Shown one piece after another: positions 26,201-32,746 of a DNA stretch of 63,173 nt. The position numbers and the translations under genes are program-made. Within the stretch, counting starts at the first letter, position 1. Each line of letters starts with the position of its first letter. The notes under the pieces were generated by a model. That model was not told the DNA's origin. It was given only the letters and a program-made list of their open reading frames with translations, and made no database searches. The stretch covers positions 1-63,173 of the forward strand of contig NZ_JAHLQI010000009.1 of NCBI RefSeq assembly GCF_018918345.1, given 5' to 3'. The DNA is from Butyricicoccus intestinisimiae (GTDB lineage Bacteria; Bacillota; Clostridia; Oscillospirales; Butyricicoccaceae).

Positions 26201-26726
26201 CGCGTACCGAAAACTGTCCTTCACCTTCTACCTGCATACAGCGCCGATAGCCCGCCAGAAGCAGTTTTTGAATCAGATCTTCTATCTCATATTCTCCGTT
26301 AAAATCAATCGAGAACATGGCCTCCTGCATTTTTTCCGGCGGCATGGTCGCCATGAGCAGCGCTGGAACCGTTGTAACAATGGTCTTTTTGCCGAGCCGC
26401 AAATTGCGCAGCGCGGAAATACGCTTATGCTCGTATTCGCGGGAGGACGATTCGATGTTATGAAAAACAAATTCCCTTGCCGGAAGAATTTCCACCGGAC
26501 GCTCCGAAAATGCTTCCAGATCGCGCGCCATGCGGCTGCACGCCAAATCATCCGCACAGATGACAACCGCCTGTTTGTGTAGCTGTCCCGCCAGCGCTGC
26601 CGTCAGATTTGCCTTGTGAATCGGTGCGAGACCTGTCACCTCAACCGGTGATTTGCCCGCCTTCAGTCCCTCCGCAATGCTGTCATATTCCGTTAAGTCA
26701 GCAATCAGCTGTGTGATACGTTCCAT
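23214..26726 (-). CDS. mfd: Transcription-repair coupling factor
   Basis: An 1170-residue DNA translocase that removes stalled RNA polymerase at lesions and recruits UvrA. Domains in order: UvrB-like N-terminal region (about 1-350), RNA-polymerase interaction (CarD-like) domain (about 495-560; LTPGDLVVHEHHGIGRFVGMERM), RecG-type translocase with Walker A GDVGFGKTE (about 650) and DEEQRFGV, helicase C domain with the QLRGRVGRS motif, and the C-terminal TRCF domain (about 1025-1130). Length is normal. AAGGAG precedes the ATG. It is apparently transcribed alone, separated from nifU by a terminator. Confidence 0.95.
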   Translation of the reverse strand: MERITQLIADLTEYDSIAEGLKAGKSPVEVTGLAPIHKANLTAALAGQLHKQAVVICADDLACSRMARDLEAFSERPVEILPAREFVFHNIESSSREYEHKRISALRNLRLGKKTIVTTVPALLMATMPPEKMQEAMFSIDFNGEYEIEDLIQKLLLAGYRRCMQVEGEGQFSVRGGILDIFVPGEDYPVRIEFFDTEVDTMSYFDIGSQRRTRSLEKLLCVPNMEVLPTLAPDGMKGLVNKLTGIMLSRTNKHPELDKNLRRDIERLNNDGIFPAADKYLPLIYPQLTCAAAYIPEEALVCFDDFRAVREAARVFTLRMKEDVEALLERGQIFGKNAVYQRSLEEVMQQLASHSMLYLETFLSSVPECPPKLVTEIKAKQLSPYSGNTEAAASDIRAYQDMNYRVIVLCSGDMRRTTMKEILQEHGIDARVTDRLPRQGGVSILDGSLSAGIEYPSLKTAVLTEGQMLAARKKKKERRKKSNRDHVRSYTDLTPGDLVVHEHHGIGRFVGMERMRVEGTYQDFVKIAFAGTDFLYVPATSLDLISKYIGAGSDAAESGRVRLNKLGGAEWQKTRSKAKAAVKELAVNLIALYAERERKRGYAFQKDDSWQHEFESAFEHEETEDQLRCVQEIKQDMESERPMDRLLCGDVGFGKTEVALRAVMKCVLGGKQAAILVPTTVLARQHYLTCMARFSGWPVKIEMLSRFKTAKEQKIILEKVKTGQIDLLIGTHKLFNKSMKFKDLGLLIIDEEQRFGVSHKEKLKEMARQVDVLTLSATPIPRTLNMALSGIRDMSVLEEPPQDRHPVQTYVMEYDAGVIAEAMRREFYRGGQTYYLHNEVSSIDTCAAKLKKMLPDAEIAVAHGKMSQRELSRIMTRMSDGDIDVLVCTTIIETGIDIANANTLIIEDADHMGLSQLHQLRGRVGRSARHAFAYFTFQRGKTLSDISQKRLNAVREFAEFGSGFKIAMRDLEIRGAGNVLGAEQSGHLMNVGYDLYLKLLEEAVLEEKGEKPRSSTDCTVELLVNANLPEKYVEDSGQRVDLYRRIAAIHTEEERADLLDEMIDRFGEPPASAVALCDIALLRARAAVQDIMDIRQKDGRIYLTWAKDGTDLRRMAALCGMQKYKGRLLLNAGEEPYLSLRLNPKERPLEMAQELVMLYTQLGEKMQENK

Positions 26727-26749
26727 GGGAAAAACTCCTTATACACGCC

Positions 26750-26782
26750 GAAAAGGCCGCATACGTCTGTATGCGGCTTATT
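26750..26782 (-). terminator. Terminator after nifU
   Basis: Perfect stem GCCGCATAC/GTATGCGGC with a short loop, then a CTTTTC tail on the minus strand. Confidence 0.8.
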
Positions 26783-26807
26783 TCGATGAAATTTTTGGAT
26801 GATTCTC

Positions 26808-27212
26808 TTACTTTTTCGGGATATAGTCATCCGGATTCAGACCCTTGCGGGTGTAGTAATCGGTCAGAGCTGCCTGAATTGCTTCTTCAGCCAGAACAGA
26901 GCAGTGCATCTTTACCGGCGGCAGACCGTCCAGCGCCTCTGCCACTGCCTTGTTGGTCAGCTTAAGTGCTTCTTCAATGGTCTTGCCCTTCACCATCTCG
27001 GTTGCCATCGAGCTGGTCGCAACAGCTGCACCGCAGCCGAAGGTCTTGAACTTGATATCCTCAATGACGCCCTCGTCGTTGATCTTCATATACATCTTCA
27101 TGATGTCGCCGCACTTGGCATTGCCTACTTCGCCGACAGCATTGGCATCTTCAATCACGCCGACATTGCGCGGATTGGCAAAATGATCCATTACCTTTTC
27201 GCTGTAATCCAT
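26808..27212 (-). CDS. nifU: Fe-S cluster assembly scaffold (NifU/IscU type)
   Basis: A 134-residue single-domain scaffold on which Fe-S clusters are built. It has the NifU N-terminal fold: it opens with YSEKVMDHFANPRNVGVIED, and the three cluster cysteines are in KCGDIMKM, FGCGAAVATSS and VKMHCSVLAEEAI. The LPPVKMHCS motif, the HscA-interaction region in other systems, is present. It follows iscS after about 43 bp on the same strand, the standard desulfurase-scaffold pair of clostridia that lack a full ISC or SUF set. No IscR-type regulator is seen within the window. Confidence 0.93.
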   Translation of the reverse strand: MDYSEKVMDHFANPRNVGVIEDANAVGEVGNAKCGDIMKMYMKINDEGVIEDIKFKTFGCGAAVATSSMATEMVKGKTIEEALKLTNKAVAEALDGLPPVKMHCSVLAEEAIQAALTDYYTRKGLNPDDYIPKK

Positions 27213-27255
27213 AGTGATAAACTCCTTTTATTGCAATACAATTCCTAAAATATTC

Positions 27256-28464
27256 TTACTTGTTGTCAAACATCTTCAGCATCGGCTGGCCGCTGATCAT
27301 CTCATCCCATACCGGAGACATATCGCGCAGCGTCTTGACAACATATGTGATCTTTTCAATCAAGTAATCTACATCTTCCTCGGTGTTCTGCTCACTCAGC
27401 GTGACGCGCAGAGAACCGTGTGCGATTTCGTGCGGCAGGCCAATTGCCATCAGAACATGAGACGGATCGAGAGAACCGGTCGAGCATGCGGAGCCGGTCG
27501 AGCAAGCAATGCCTGCCAGATCCAGACGCAGCACCAGAGACTCGCCCTCGATGCACTCGATAACAAAGCTTGCGGTGCCCGGCAGACGGTTTACCGGATC
27601 ACCGGTCAGATGGGTATACGGAATCTTGAGCACGCCTTCAATCAGACGGTCACGCAGACCCTTGACATATGCCATGTTCTTTTCCATATTTTCGTCTGCA
27701 TAACGAATGGCTTCGCCCAAGCCGACAATACCGGCAACATTTTCCGTGCCGCTGCGCAGACCGCGCTCCTGTCCGCCGCCGTGAATCAGCGGCTCCAGCT
27801 TGATGCCCTTGCGGCAATACAGGGCGCCGGTACCCTTCGGTGCATGCAGCTTATGACCGGACAGAGACAGCATGTCAATGCCCATTTCCTTCACATCAAT
27901 GCGCATGTGGCCAACTGCCTGTACTGCATCGGTGTGGAACAGCACGCCGTGCTTGTGGCAAATATCCGAAATCGCCTTCAAATCCTGAATGGTGCCGATT
28001 TCGTTGTTTGCTGCCATGATGGATACCAGCGCGGTGTCCTCTGTGATGGCATTTTCCAGCTCATCCAGCTTGACATGACCCTGCTCGTCTACGCCGACGA
28101 ACGTGACATCATAGCCGATTTTCTGCATGAATTCGCAGGTATACAGAACAGCATGGTGCTCAATGGTGCTGGTGATAATATGACGCTTGTTCTTCGGCAG
28201 CTTGCCGGAGAAGAACAGGCCCTTGATTGCCAGATTGTCCGCCTCAGAACCGCCGGAAGTAAAGTAAATTTCGTTCGGGTCACAGTTGAAGAACTTTGCC
28301 AGATGGCCGCGTGCTTCATCCATCGCCTTTTTCTCATCACGACCCAGCTTGTACAGGCTGGACGGGTTGCCATAACCGGTCGTCAGGTACGGCAGCATCG
28401 CGTTATATACGTTCTTGGAAATTGGTGTGGTAGCCGCGTTATCCGAATAAACAACACGTTCCAT
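27256..28464 (-). CDS. iscS: Cysteine desulfurase (NifS/IscS)
   Basis: A 402-residue PLP enzyme that takes sulfur from cysteine for Fe-S clusters and tRNA thiolation. It starts MERVVYSDNAATTPIS, a typical class V aminotransferase opening. The PLP lysine is in SLSGHKLHAPKGTGALY (about residue 200). The catalytic cysteine lies in the flexible loop ACSTGSACSTGS (about 320-331), the NifS/IscS (group I) type. It is the first gene of a two-gene operon with nifU. Confidence 0.93.
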   Translation of the reverse strand: MERVVYSDNAATTPISKNVYNAMLPYLTTGYGNPSSLYKLGRDEKKAMDEARGHLAKFFNCDPNEIYFTSGGSEADNLAIKGLFFSGKLPKNKRHIITSTIEHHAVLYTCEFMQKIGYDVTFVGVDEQGHVKLDELENAITEDTALVSIMAANNEIGTIQDLKAISDICHKHGVLFHTDAVQAVGHMRIDVKEMGIDMLSLSGHKLHAPKGTGALYCRKGIKLEPLIHGGGQERGLRSGTENVAGIVGLGEAIRYADENMEKNMAYVKGLRDRLIEGVLKIPYTHLTGDPVNRLPGTASFVIECIEGESLVLRLDLAGIACSTGSACSTGSLDPSHVLMAIGLPHEIAHGSLRVTLSEQNTEEDVDYLIEKITYVVKTLRDMSPVWDEMISGQPMLKMFDNK

Positions 28465-28530
28465 ATTTCATATCCTCCTAAAGATATAGGTTTTTTTATT
28501 ATCACGCAGGCAATACCTGTCTGCGATACT

Positions 28531-28559
28531 AATATACACGAAATTGGTGTTCATTTCAA
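28531..28559 (-). promoter_or_regulatory. Promoter of iscS-nifU
   Basis: Minus strand: -35 TTGAAA (28554-28559), 17-nt spacer, -10 TATATT (28531-28536). A small hairpin (CGCAG/CTGCG) lies in the early leader. Confidence 0.65.
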
Positions 28560-28683
28560 TAGCCCAGTAAAATAATCGGAAATTTTCCCATAATTTTTTG
28601 CTTGCTTTGCAGAAGAACAGTTTTATTTTACTATTTCCGGATTTAGAATACAATATAAATTCGAAAGAAAACTGCGGGCGTGT

Positions 28684-28713
28684 TTGACAGAAGTCTCCGT
28701 AACATGATACACT
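28684..28713 (+). promoter_or_regulatory. Promoter of the thioesterase gene
   Basis: -35 TTGACA (28684-28689), 18-nt spacer, -10 TACACT (28708-28713). Confidence 0.6.
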
Positions 28714-28741
28714 GAAAAAAAAGAAAAAGGACTGAGCTTTC

Positions 28742-29281
28742 ATGAATCATTCTCAGTATCATGAACAGCGGCTTCGCGTCGCAATCAACCGCCGAACCAA
28801 TGCAGAGCAAGGCTCTGTGAACAATCGCATCCCGCCGGAATTCGTCTCTTGCAGTGAGGATGGCATGAAATGTACCGTGCGCTACCGTCTCAAGCCGGAA
28901 ATGCGCAATCCGATGGGCTGGCTGCACGGCGGCGTCACCAGTGCCATGATGGACATGGGCATGGGCTTGCTCGTATATTACAATGCAGATTTTCATTTGT
29001 GTCCGACCGCTACCATGACGGTCAACTATATCCGCCCCGGCCGCATCGGCGGAAATCTCATCGTCGAGTCGGAAATTACCTTCCGCGGACGCAAGCTGTT
29101 CCACGCCAGTGCACGCGGCTGGATGGAGGACACGCCGGACAAGCTGGTGTGCACGGCGACCGCAACGTATGCGGTCACACCAAAAGCAGATGCCGCCCAC
29201 GCGGAAAACAAGCGCCTGCGCGAACAAGCCGCCAAAGAAGGGCGTGTCCCTGCAACATCCGAGAAAAAATTTTCGTCCTAA
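28742..29281 (+). CDS. PaaI-like hotdog-fold thioesterase
   Basis: A 179-residue hotdog-fold protein that probably hydrolyses an acyl-CoA. The core signature NPMGWLHGGVTSAMMDMGMGLLV (about residues 57-79) has the HGG turn and the acidic residue at the start of the hotdog helix, as in PaaI/thioesterase-4HBT enzymes. It is followed by TMTVNYIRPGRIGGNLIVESEI. The C-terminal 25 residues are charged and probably disordered. It is monocistronic and divergent from iscS. The substrate is unknown. Confidence 0.85.
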   Translation: MNHSQYHEQRLRVAINRRTNAEQGSVNNRIPPEFVSCSEDGMKCTVRYRLKPEMRNPMGWLHGGVTSAMMDMGMGLLVYYNADFHLCPTATMTVNYIRPGRIGGNLIVESEITFRGRKLFHASARGWMEDTPDKLVCTATATYAVTPKADAAHAENKRLREQAAKEGRVPATSEKKFSS

Positions 29282-29410
29282 CGGTTTTTTCTCATTTTAT
29301 TCACACAATGTACACATAGCTACGGTATACTGAACATGTAGTCAGGAATGGCTATATAAAAGATTTTTCTTTTATCTCTCTTTTTTACCCCCCTTTAAGT
29401 TTTGTACAAG

Positions 29411-29450
29411 ACAAGCCGGATGTCCCCAACATCCGGCTTGTCTATTTTTT
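29411..29450 (+). terminator. Terminator downstream of the thioesterase gene
   Basis: Perfect stem AAGCCGGATGT/ACATCCGGCTT, then GTC and a T run. It sits 130 nt after the stop codon; see the small-RNA finding. Confidence 0.9.
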
Positions 29451-29498
29451 GTTTTTATCAAAATTACTTAAAGTATATTTATAATAATTTTATACAAA

Positions 29499-29532
29499 TA
29501 AAAATCACCAGTGAAAAGACTGGTGATTTTAC
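29499..29532. terminator. Bidirectional terminator before the rsmI end
   Basis: Perfect stem AAAATCACCAGT/ACTGGTGATTTT; it probably ends rsmI transcription on the minus strand. Near-identical arms recur at 59003-59043. Confidence 0.8.
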
Positions 29533-29562
29533 TGCTCTTATCTTACGCACAAACCAAACTTG

Positions 29563-29709
29563 TCTCTCCCTTTGGGAGAGATGTCGCGCAGCGACAGAGA
29601 GGGCTTGTATCGGCTACTTTCCTTCTCAGGCTTGCCTGATACGAATTCGTTAGAGATTCGCCCTCTCAGCCATTTGCTGCGCAAATGCCAGCTCTCCCAG
29701 AGGGAGAGC
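29563..29709. repeat. A module and inverted B module repeats
   Basis: A module on the plus strand (29563-29603) and B module on the minus strand (29661-29709), separated by about 55 bp. The linker loop of the B module reads GCTGCGC rather than the usual GCTTCGC. Located between convergent gene ends. Confidence 0.85.
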
Positions 29710-29716
29710 CAAGAAT

Positions 29717-30559
29717 TTATTCTTCTTGTCGCGCCAGCATGGTCTGATACAGCTGATTTTTGCGCGCACCGGTCTGCTTCGCCGCCTGTTTGACGGCATC
29801 GCGCAGGGTCAGACCGGCAGCTGTCAATTCTTCGGTCAGTGCAATGGCCTGTTCCATCTGATCTGCCGCTCGCTGTTCCGGATGATCGGACGCACCTTCA
29901 ATGACAAGTACAAACTCGCCGCGCGGTTCTGTCTCCTGATAATATGCCGCCGCCTCCGGCAGGGTCATGCGCAGGCATTCTTCGTGCAGCTTGGTAATCT
30001 CTCGTGAAATACTCACGCGGCGTTCTCCCAGCTGCTGTGCCAGCTCCTGCATCGTTGCACGCAGCCGATGCGGTGCCTCATAGACAATGCAAGTCCGTGT
30101 TTCTTGCTTGAGCACAGCGAGCCGTTCTTTTCTCTGCTTACTGTTTGTCGGCAGAAAGCCCTCAAAGCACCATTTTCCGGACGGCAGTCCACTCTGTGCC
30201 AAGGCACTGACAGCAGCACAAGCTCCCGGCACCGGAATCACGGAAATGCCCGCCTCATGGCACAAATTTGCCAAATCTTCGCCCGGATCGCTGATTGCCG
30301 GCATGCCGGCATCCGTCACCAGTGCGCAGTTCTCGCCCGCCAATATGCGCTCGACCAGCTCCGGCCCGCGCTGTTTTTTATTGTGTTCATGATAACTGAC
30401 CAGCGGCTTACTGATTTCCAAGTAATGCAGCAGTTTGCCGCTGACACGGGTATCCTCTGCCGCAACAAAGTCCACTTCGCCGAGCGTCCGAACCGCACGA
30501 TACGTGAGATCCTCCAGGTTTCCAATCGGTGTTGCCACCAAATAAAGCGTTCCTGCCAT
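29717..30559 (-). CDS. rsmI: 16S rRNA (cytidine-1402-2'-O)-methyltransferase
   Basis: A 280-residue SAM-dependent methyltransferase modifying C1402 in the decoding centre. It belongs to the tetrapyrrole-methylase fold: it begins GTLYLVATPIGNLEDLTYRAV and has VAAEDTRVSGKLLHYL and ALVTDAGMPAISDPGEDL, all hallmarks of RsmI. The ATG at 30559 follows AGGGAGGA; the preceding TTG is not needed. Its start overlaps the stop of trmN6 by one base (TGATG), so translation is coupled. Confidence 0.93.
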   Translation of the reverse strand: MAGTLYLVATPIGNLEDLTYRAVRTLGEVDFVAAEDTRVSGKLLHYLEISKPLVSYHEHNKKQRGPELVERILAGENCALVTDAGMPAISDPGEDLANLCHEAGISVIPVPGACAAVSALAQSGLPSGKWCFEGFLPTNSKQRKERLAVLKQETRTCIVYEAPHRLRATMQELAQQLGERRVSISREITKLHEECLRMTLPEAAAYYQETEPRGEFVLVIEGASDHPEQRAADQMEQAIALTEELTAAGLTLRDAVKQAAKQTGARKNQLYQTMLARQEE

Positions 30560-31281
30560 CAAAATTCCTCCCTGTGATAGATCGTTCGGTATTCTTCCGT
30601 GTGTTTTCCGTTTTCCCCGCAGACAAGCAGCGGCGGCAAAACCTGTACGCCGGGCGCACTGCCGCGACGCGCTTCAATCAGAACCGCAGACGGCACAGCG
30701 GTTGCCCGCTGATGCACAAACCGCATGCGTTTGGGTTCTAACTGTCTGGCTCTCATTTCCGTAATCAATTCACAGATTCGTTCCGGCCGATAAACAAACG
30801 CGGCGCGTCCGCCAAATTTGACGAGATATGCAGCAGCTCGCACGGCATCTGCCGCCGTTCCGCTGCTGTCCTGCCGTGCCGTGCTTTTATTGACGCCTTT
30901 TGCGGAAAATCCGCTGTTTTGCGCAAAATACGGTGGATTGCACACAACATAATCAAATGAACCTGTCGAAAACAGTGATTGACTCTGCTTCATATCGCCG
31001 CAAATCACCCGCATGCGCTGCTCCAAGCCATTGTGCGTGATATTCTCCTTTGCCAGAGCGGCAACTTCCGGCTGGATTTCCAATCCTGTGACAGTAATAT
31101 GGGCATGCCGTGCGCACAGCAATACACTGAGCGCGCCGTTGCCGCAGCCCAAATCCATGATGCTTCCGCGCGCCGGCGGACAAGCAAAATCGGACAGAAG
31201 CATGGTGTCCTGTCCTAGTTTGAAAAAGCGGTCATCCTGTATCAACGAAAATCCGCCCCATAATTTATCTGTCCGGCGCAT
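30559..31281 (-). CDS. trmN6: tRNA1(Val) (adenine-37-N6)-methyltransferase-like
   Basis: About 240 residues. A class I SAM methyltransferase with motif I MDLGCGNGALSVLL (about 43-56) and the adenine N6-specific catalytic motif NPPYF (about residue 117). The family (YfiC/TrmN6) modifies A37 of a valine tRNA in enterobacteria; the substrate in clostridia is less certain. The pairing with rsmI directly downstream is common in Firmicutes. The ATG at 31281 is chosen (AGAGGT upstream) over a TTG two codons earlier. Confidence 0.88.
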   Translation of the reverse strand: MRRTDKLWGGFSLIQDDRFFKLGQDTMLLSDFACPPARGSIMDLGCGNGALSVLLCARHAHITVTGLEIQPEVAALAKENITHNGLEQRMRVICGDMKQSQSLFSTGSFDYVVCNPPYFAQNSGFSAKGVNKSTARQDSSGTAADAVRAAAYLVKFGGRAAFVYRPERICELITEMRARQLEPKRMRFVHQRATAVPSAVLIEARRGSAPGVQVLPPLLVCGENGKHTEEYRTIYHREEF

Positions 31282-31319
31282 AGGCAACTACCTCTACATT
31301 TAGTATACTATAATGCAAA

Positions 31320-31553
31320 TTATCCCATATGTATCATATTGAGTGCTTCATGCTCCCAACCACGGTCGGATTCCGGATCCGGTTCATCTTCCAGCAGATT
31401 GAACGCCGCCATGCCGTATGCATCGCGCATCGCGAGCAGCTCCTCATAATATGCGCGGCCGTCCGGCTCGTCAATATACGGAATCTGCTCCCACGGCAAA
31501 TCGGCATTGACCGCCGCAATGATTTCATTTTTCTCGGAAACAAACAGTGCCAT
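31320..31553 (-). CDS. Small acidic protein of unknown function
   Basis: A 77-residue, strongly acidic protein with no recognised family. Sequence features: a central LPWEQIPYIDEPDGRAYYEELLAMRDAYGM and a terminal DEPDPESDRGWEHEALNMIHMG, rich in D, E, W and Y, with no signal peptide or membrane segment. A clear AAGGAG site 6-7 nt before the ATG supports it as real. It stands 38 bp before trmN6 on the same strand and may be the first gene of that operon. Confidence 0.7.
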   Translation of the reverse strand: MALFVSEKNEIIAAVNADLPWEQIPYIDEPDGRAYYEELLAMRDAYGMAAFNLLEDEPDPESDRGWEHEALNMIHMG

Positions 31554-31609
31554 GTTGAAACTCCTTGTTTGACTGAATTTTTATGTTCTTTGAAGAAAGA
31601 CTTTTTTAG

Positions 31610-31882
31610 GCTCCCTCTTTGAGGGAGCTGGATTGCCGCCTTGCGGCAAGACTGAGGGAGCAGCTGGCCAGCATGTTTTTTCCGATTTACTCTGATACGA
31701 ATTGGGCAGAACCTTGCCCTCTCAGTCATTTGCTTCGCAAATGCCAGCTCTCCCAATGGGAGAGCCAAGAAGCCATTGCGAACCGCGCGCCAAACGAATC
31801 AGAGTAGCTCTAATGCAAACTTTCTCGCGTGCTGCTCCTTCCGTCATGGCTTGCGCCGTGCCACCTTCCTCAAAGAGGAAGG
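31610..31882. repeat. D, B and C modules in one gap
   Basis: D module on plus (31610-31660): GCTCCCTC, TTT, GAGGGAGC, linker hairpin TTGCCG/CGGCAA, then GAGGGAG. B module on minus (31717-31765). C module on minus (31835-31882), whose linker has ATGGC/GCCGT, a G-T substitution relative to other copies. The C module overlaps the 3' end of the DUF559 gene. Confidence 0.88.
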
Positions 31883-32241
31883 CTTTTTGTTCGTTGTTTG
31901 ACGATCTGATCGATTTGTGTACAAACTTCCGAAAAATTCTTATCAATCTGTTGATTTGAGAACCGTATCACAAACAGATGGTATGATTCTAAAACGGCAG
32001 TTCTCTCCCGGTCATATGCCATTCCCTGTGCTTCATTGTGTTGTGCACCATCCAGCTCAATGACAAGCCTTGCTGCATGGCAATAAAAGTCAACAATAAA
32101 TCCTCGAATTGTTTTCTGTCGCTGAAATCTAACTGGATACGTACTCAAATAGTCATACCAAAGATGTTTTTCTTGTTTTGTTGCATCTTTTCGGAGCTGT
32201 TTTGCTCGTGATATCAAGTCTTGACGATACGGTAACGAAAT
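31870..32241 (-). CDS. DUF559 (Vsr-like endonuclease fold) protein
   Basis: A 115-123 residue DUF559 protein, a PD-(D/E)XK-like fold related to very-short-patch repair endonucleases. Core: LRKDATKQEKHLWYDYLSTYPVRFQRQKTIRGFIVDFYCHAARLVIELDGAQHNE, with D in VDFY and ExDGxQH as the likely metal site. From knowledge of the family, homologues begin M-S-L-P-Y-N; here the matching ISLPYRQDL starts with ATT at 32241, about 10 nt after AAAAGGGG. A TTG at 32217 would give a shorter product without a ribosome site. The stop codon and last residues come from an interspersed repeat. Role unproven; such genes are often scattered and mobile. Confidence 0.75.
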   Translation of the reverse strand: MSLPYRQDLISRAKQLRKDATKQEKHLWYDYLSTYPVRFQRQKTIRGFIVDFYCHAARLVIELDGAQHNEAQGMAYDRERTAVLESYHLFVIRFSNQQIDKNFSEVCTQIDQIVKQRTKSLPL

Positions 32242-32290
32242 AGCACTCGCCCCTTTTGATAATTATCTGTATAATTTTATTTAAATTATA

Positions 32291-32746
32291 TTATAAGTTA
32301 TCTTTTATTTTTTTCCACTCCGCCACAGCAAGCTCATCACAGCGATTGTTATTCTCGTTTTGCGCGTGACCCTTGACCCAATGGAACGTCACATCGTGAA
32401 CTTCCAGCAAGTCGAGCAGCCGTTCCCACAAATCCGGATTTTTAGCCGGTTCTTTGGGTGTGCGCATCCAATTTTTTGCGCGCCATTTGACCGCCCAGCC
32501 CTTTTGAATGGCATCAATGACATATTTGCTGTCCGAATACAAATCGACTGTACACGGCGTTTTGAGTGCTTCCAGCGCTGTGATGACACCGAGAAGCTCC
32601 ATGCGATTGTTGGTTGTGTTCGGAAATCCCTTGCTGATTTCTTTTCGGTGCTCTCCGTATTGCAGGATAATACCGAAGCCGCCTGGCCCCGGATTGCCGG
32701 AGCAGGCGCCATCGGTATAAATCACGACATGTTTATTCTGTGCCAT
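32291..32746 (-). CDS. rnhA: Ribonuclease HI
   Basis: A 151-residue enzyme that degrades RNA in RNA-DNA hybrids. The four acidic catalytic residues are visible: D12 ([14 protein letters not shown]), E50 (NNRMELLG), D72 ([11 protein letters not shown]) and the late Asp in [23 protein letters not shown] carries the conserved histidine loop. The length is standard for the bacterial type I enzyme without an extra hybrid-binding domain. Its start overlaps the end of gyrA by 14 bp, so it is translated with the gyrase operon. Confidence 0.95.
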   Translation of the reverse strand: MAQNKHVVIYTDGACSGNPGPGGFGIILQYGEHRKEISKGFPNTTNNRMELLGVITALEALKTPCTVDLYSDSKYVIDAIQKGWAVKWRAKNWMRTPKEPAKNPDLWERLLDLLEVHDVTFHWVKGHAQNENNNRCDELAVAEWKKIKDNL

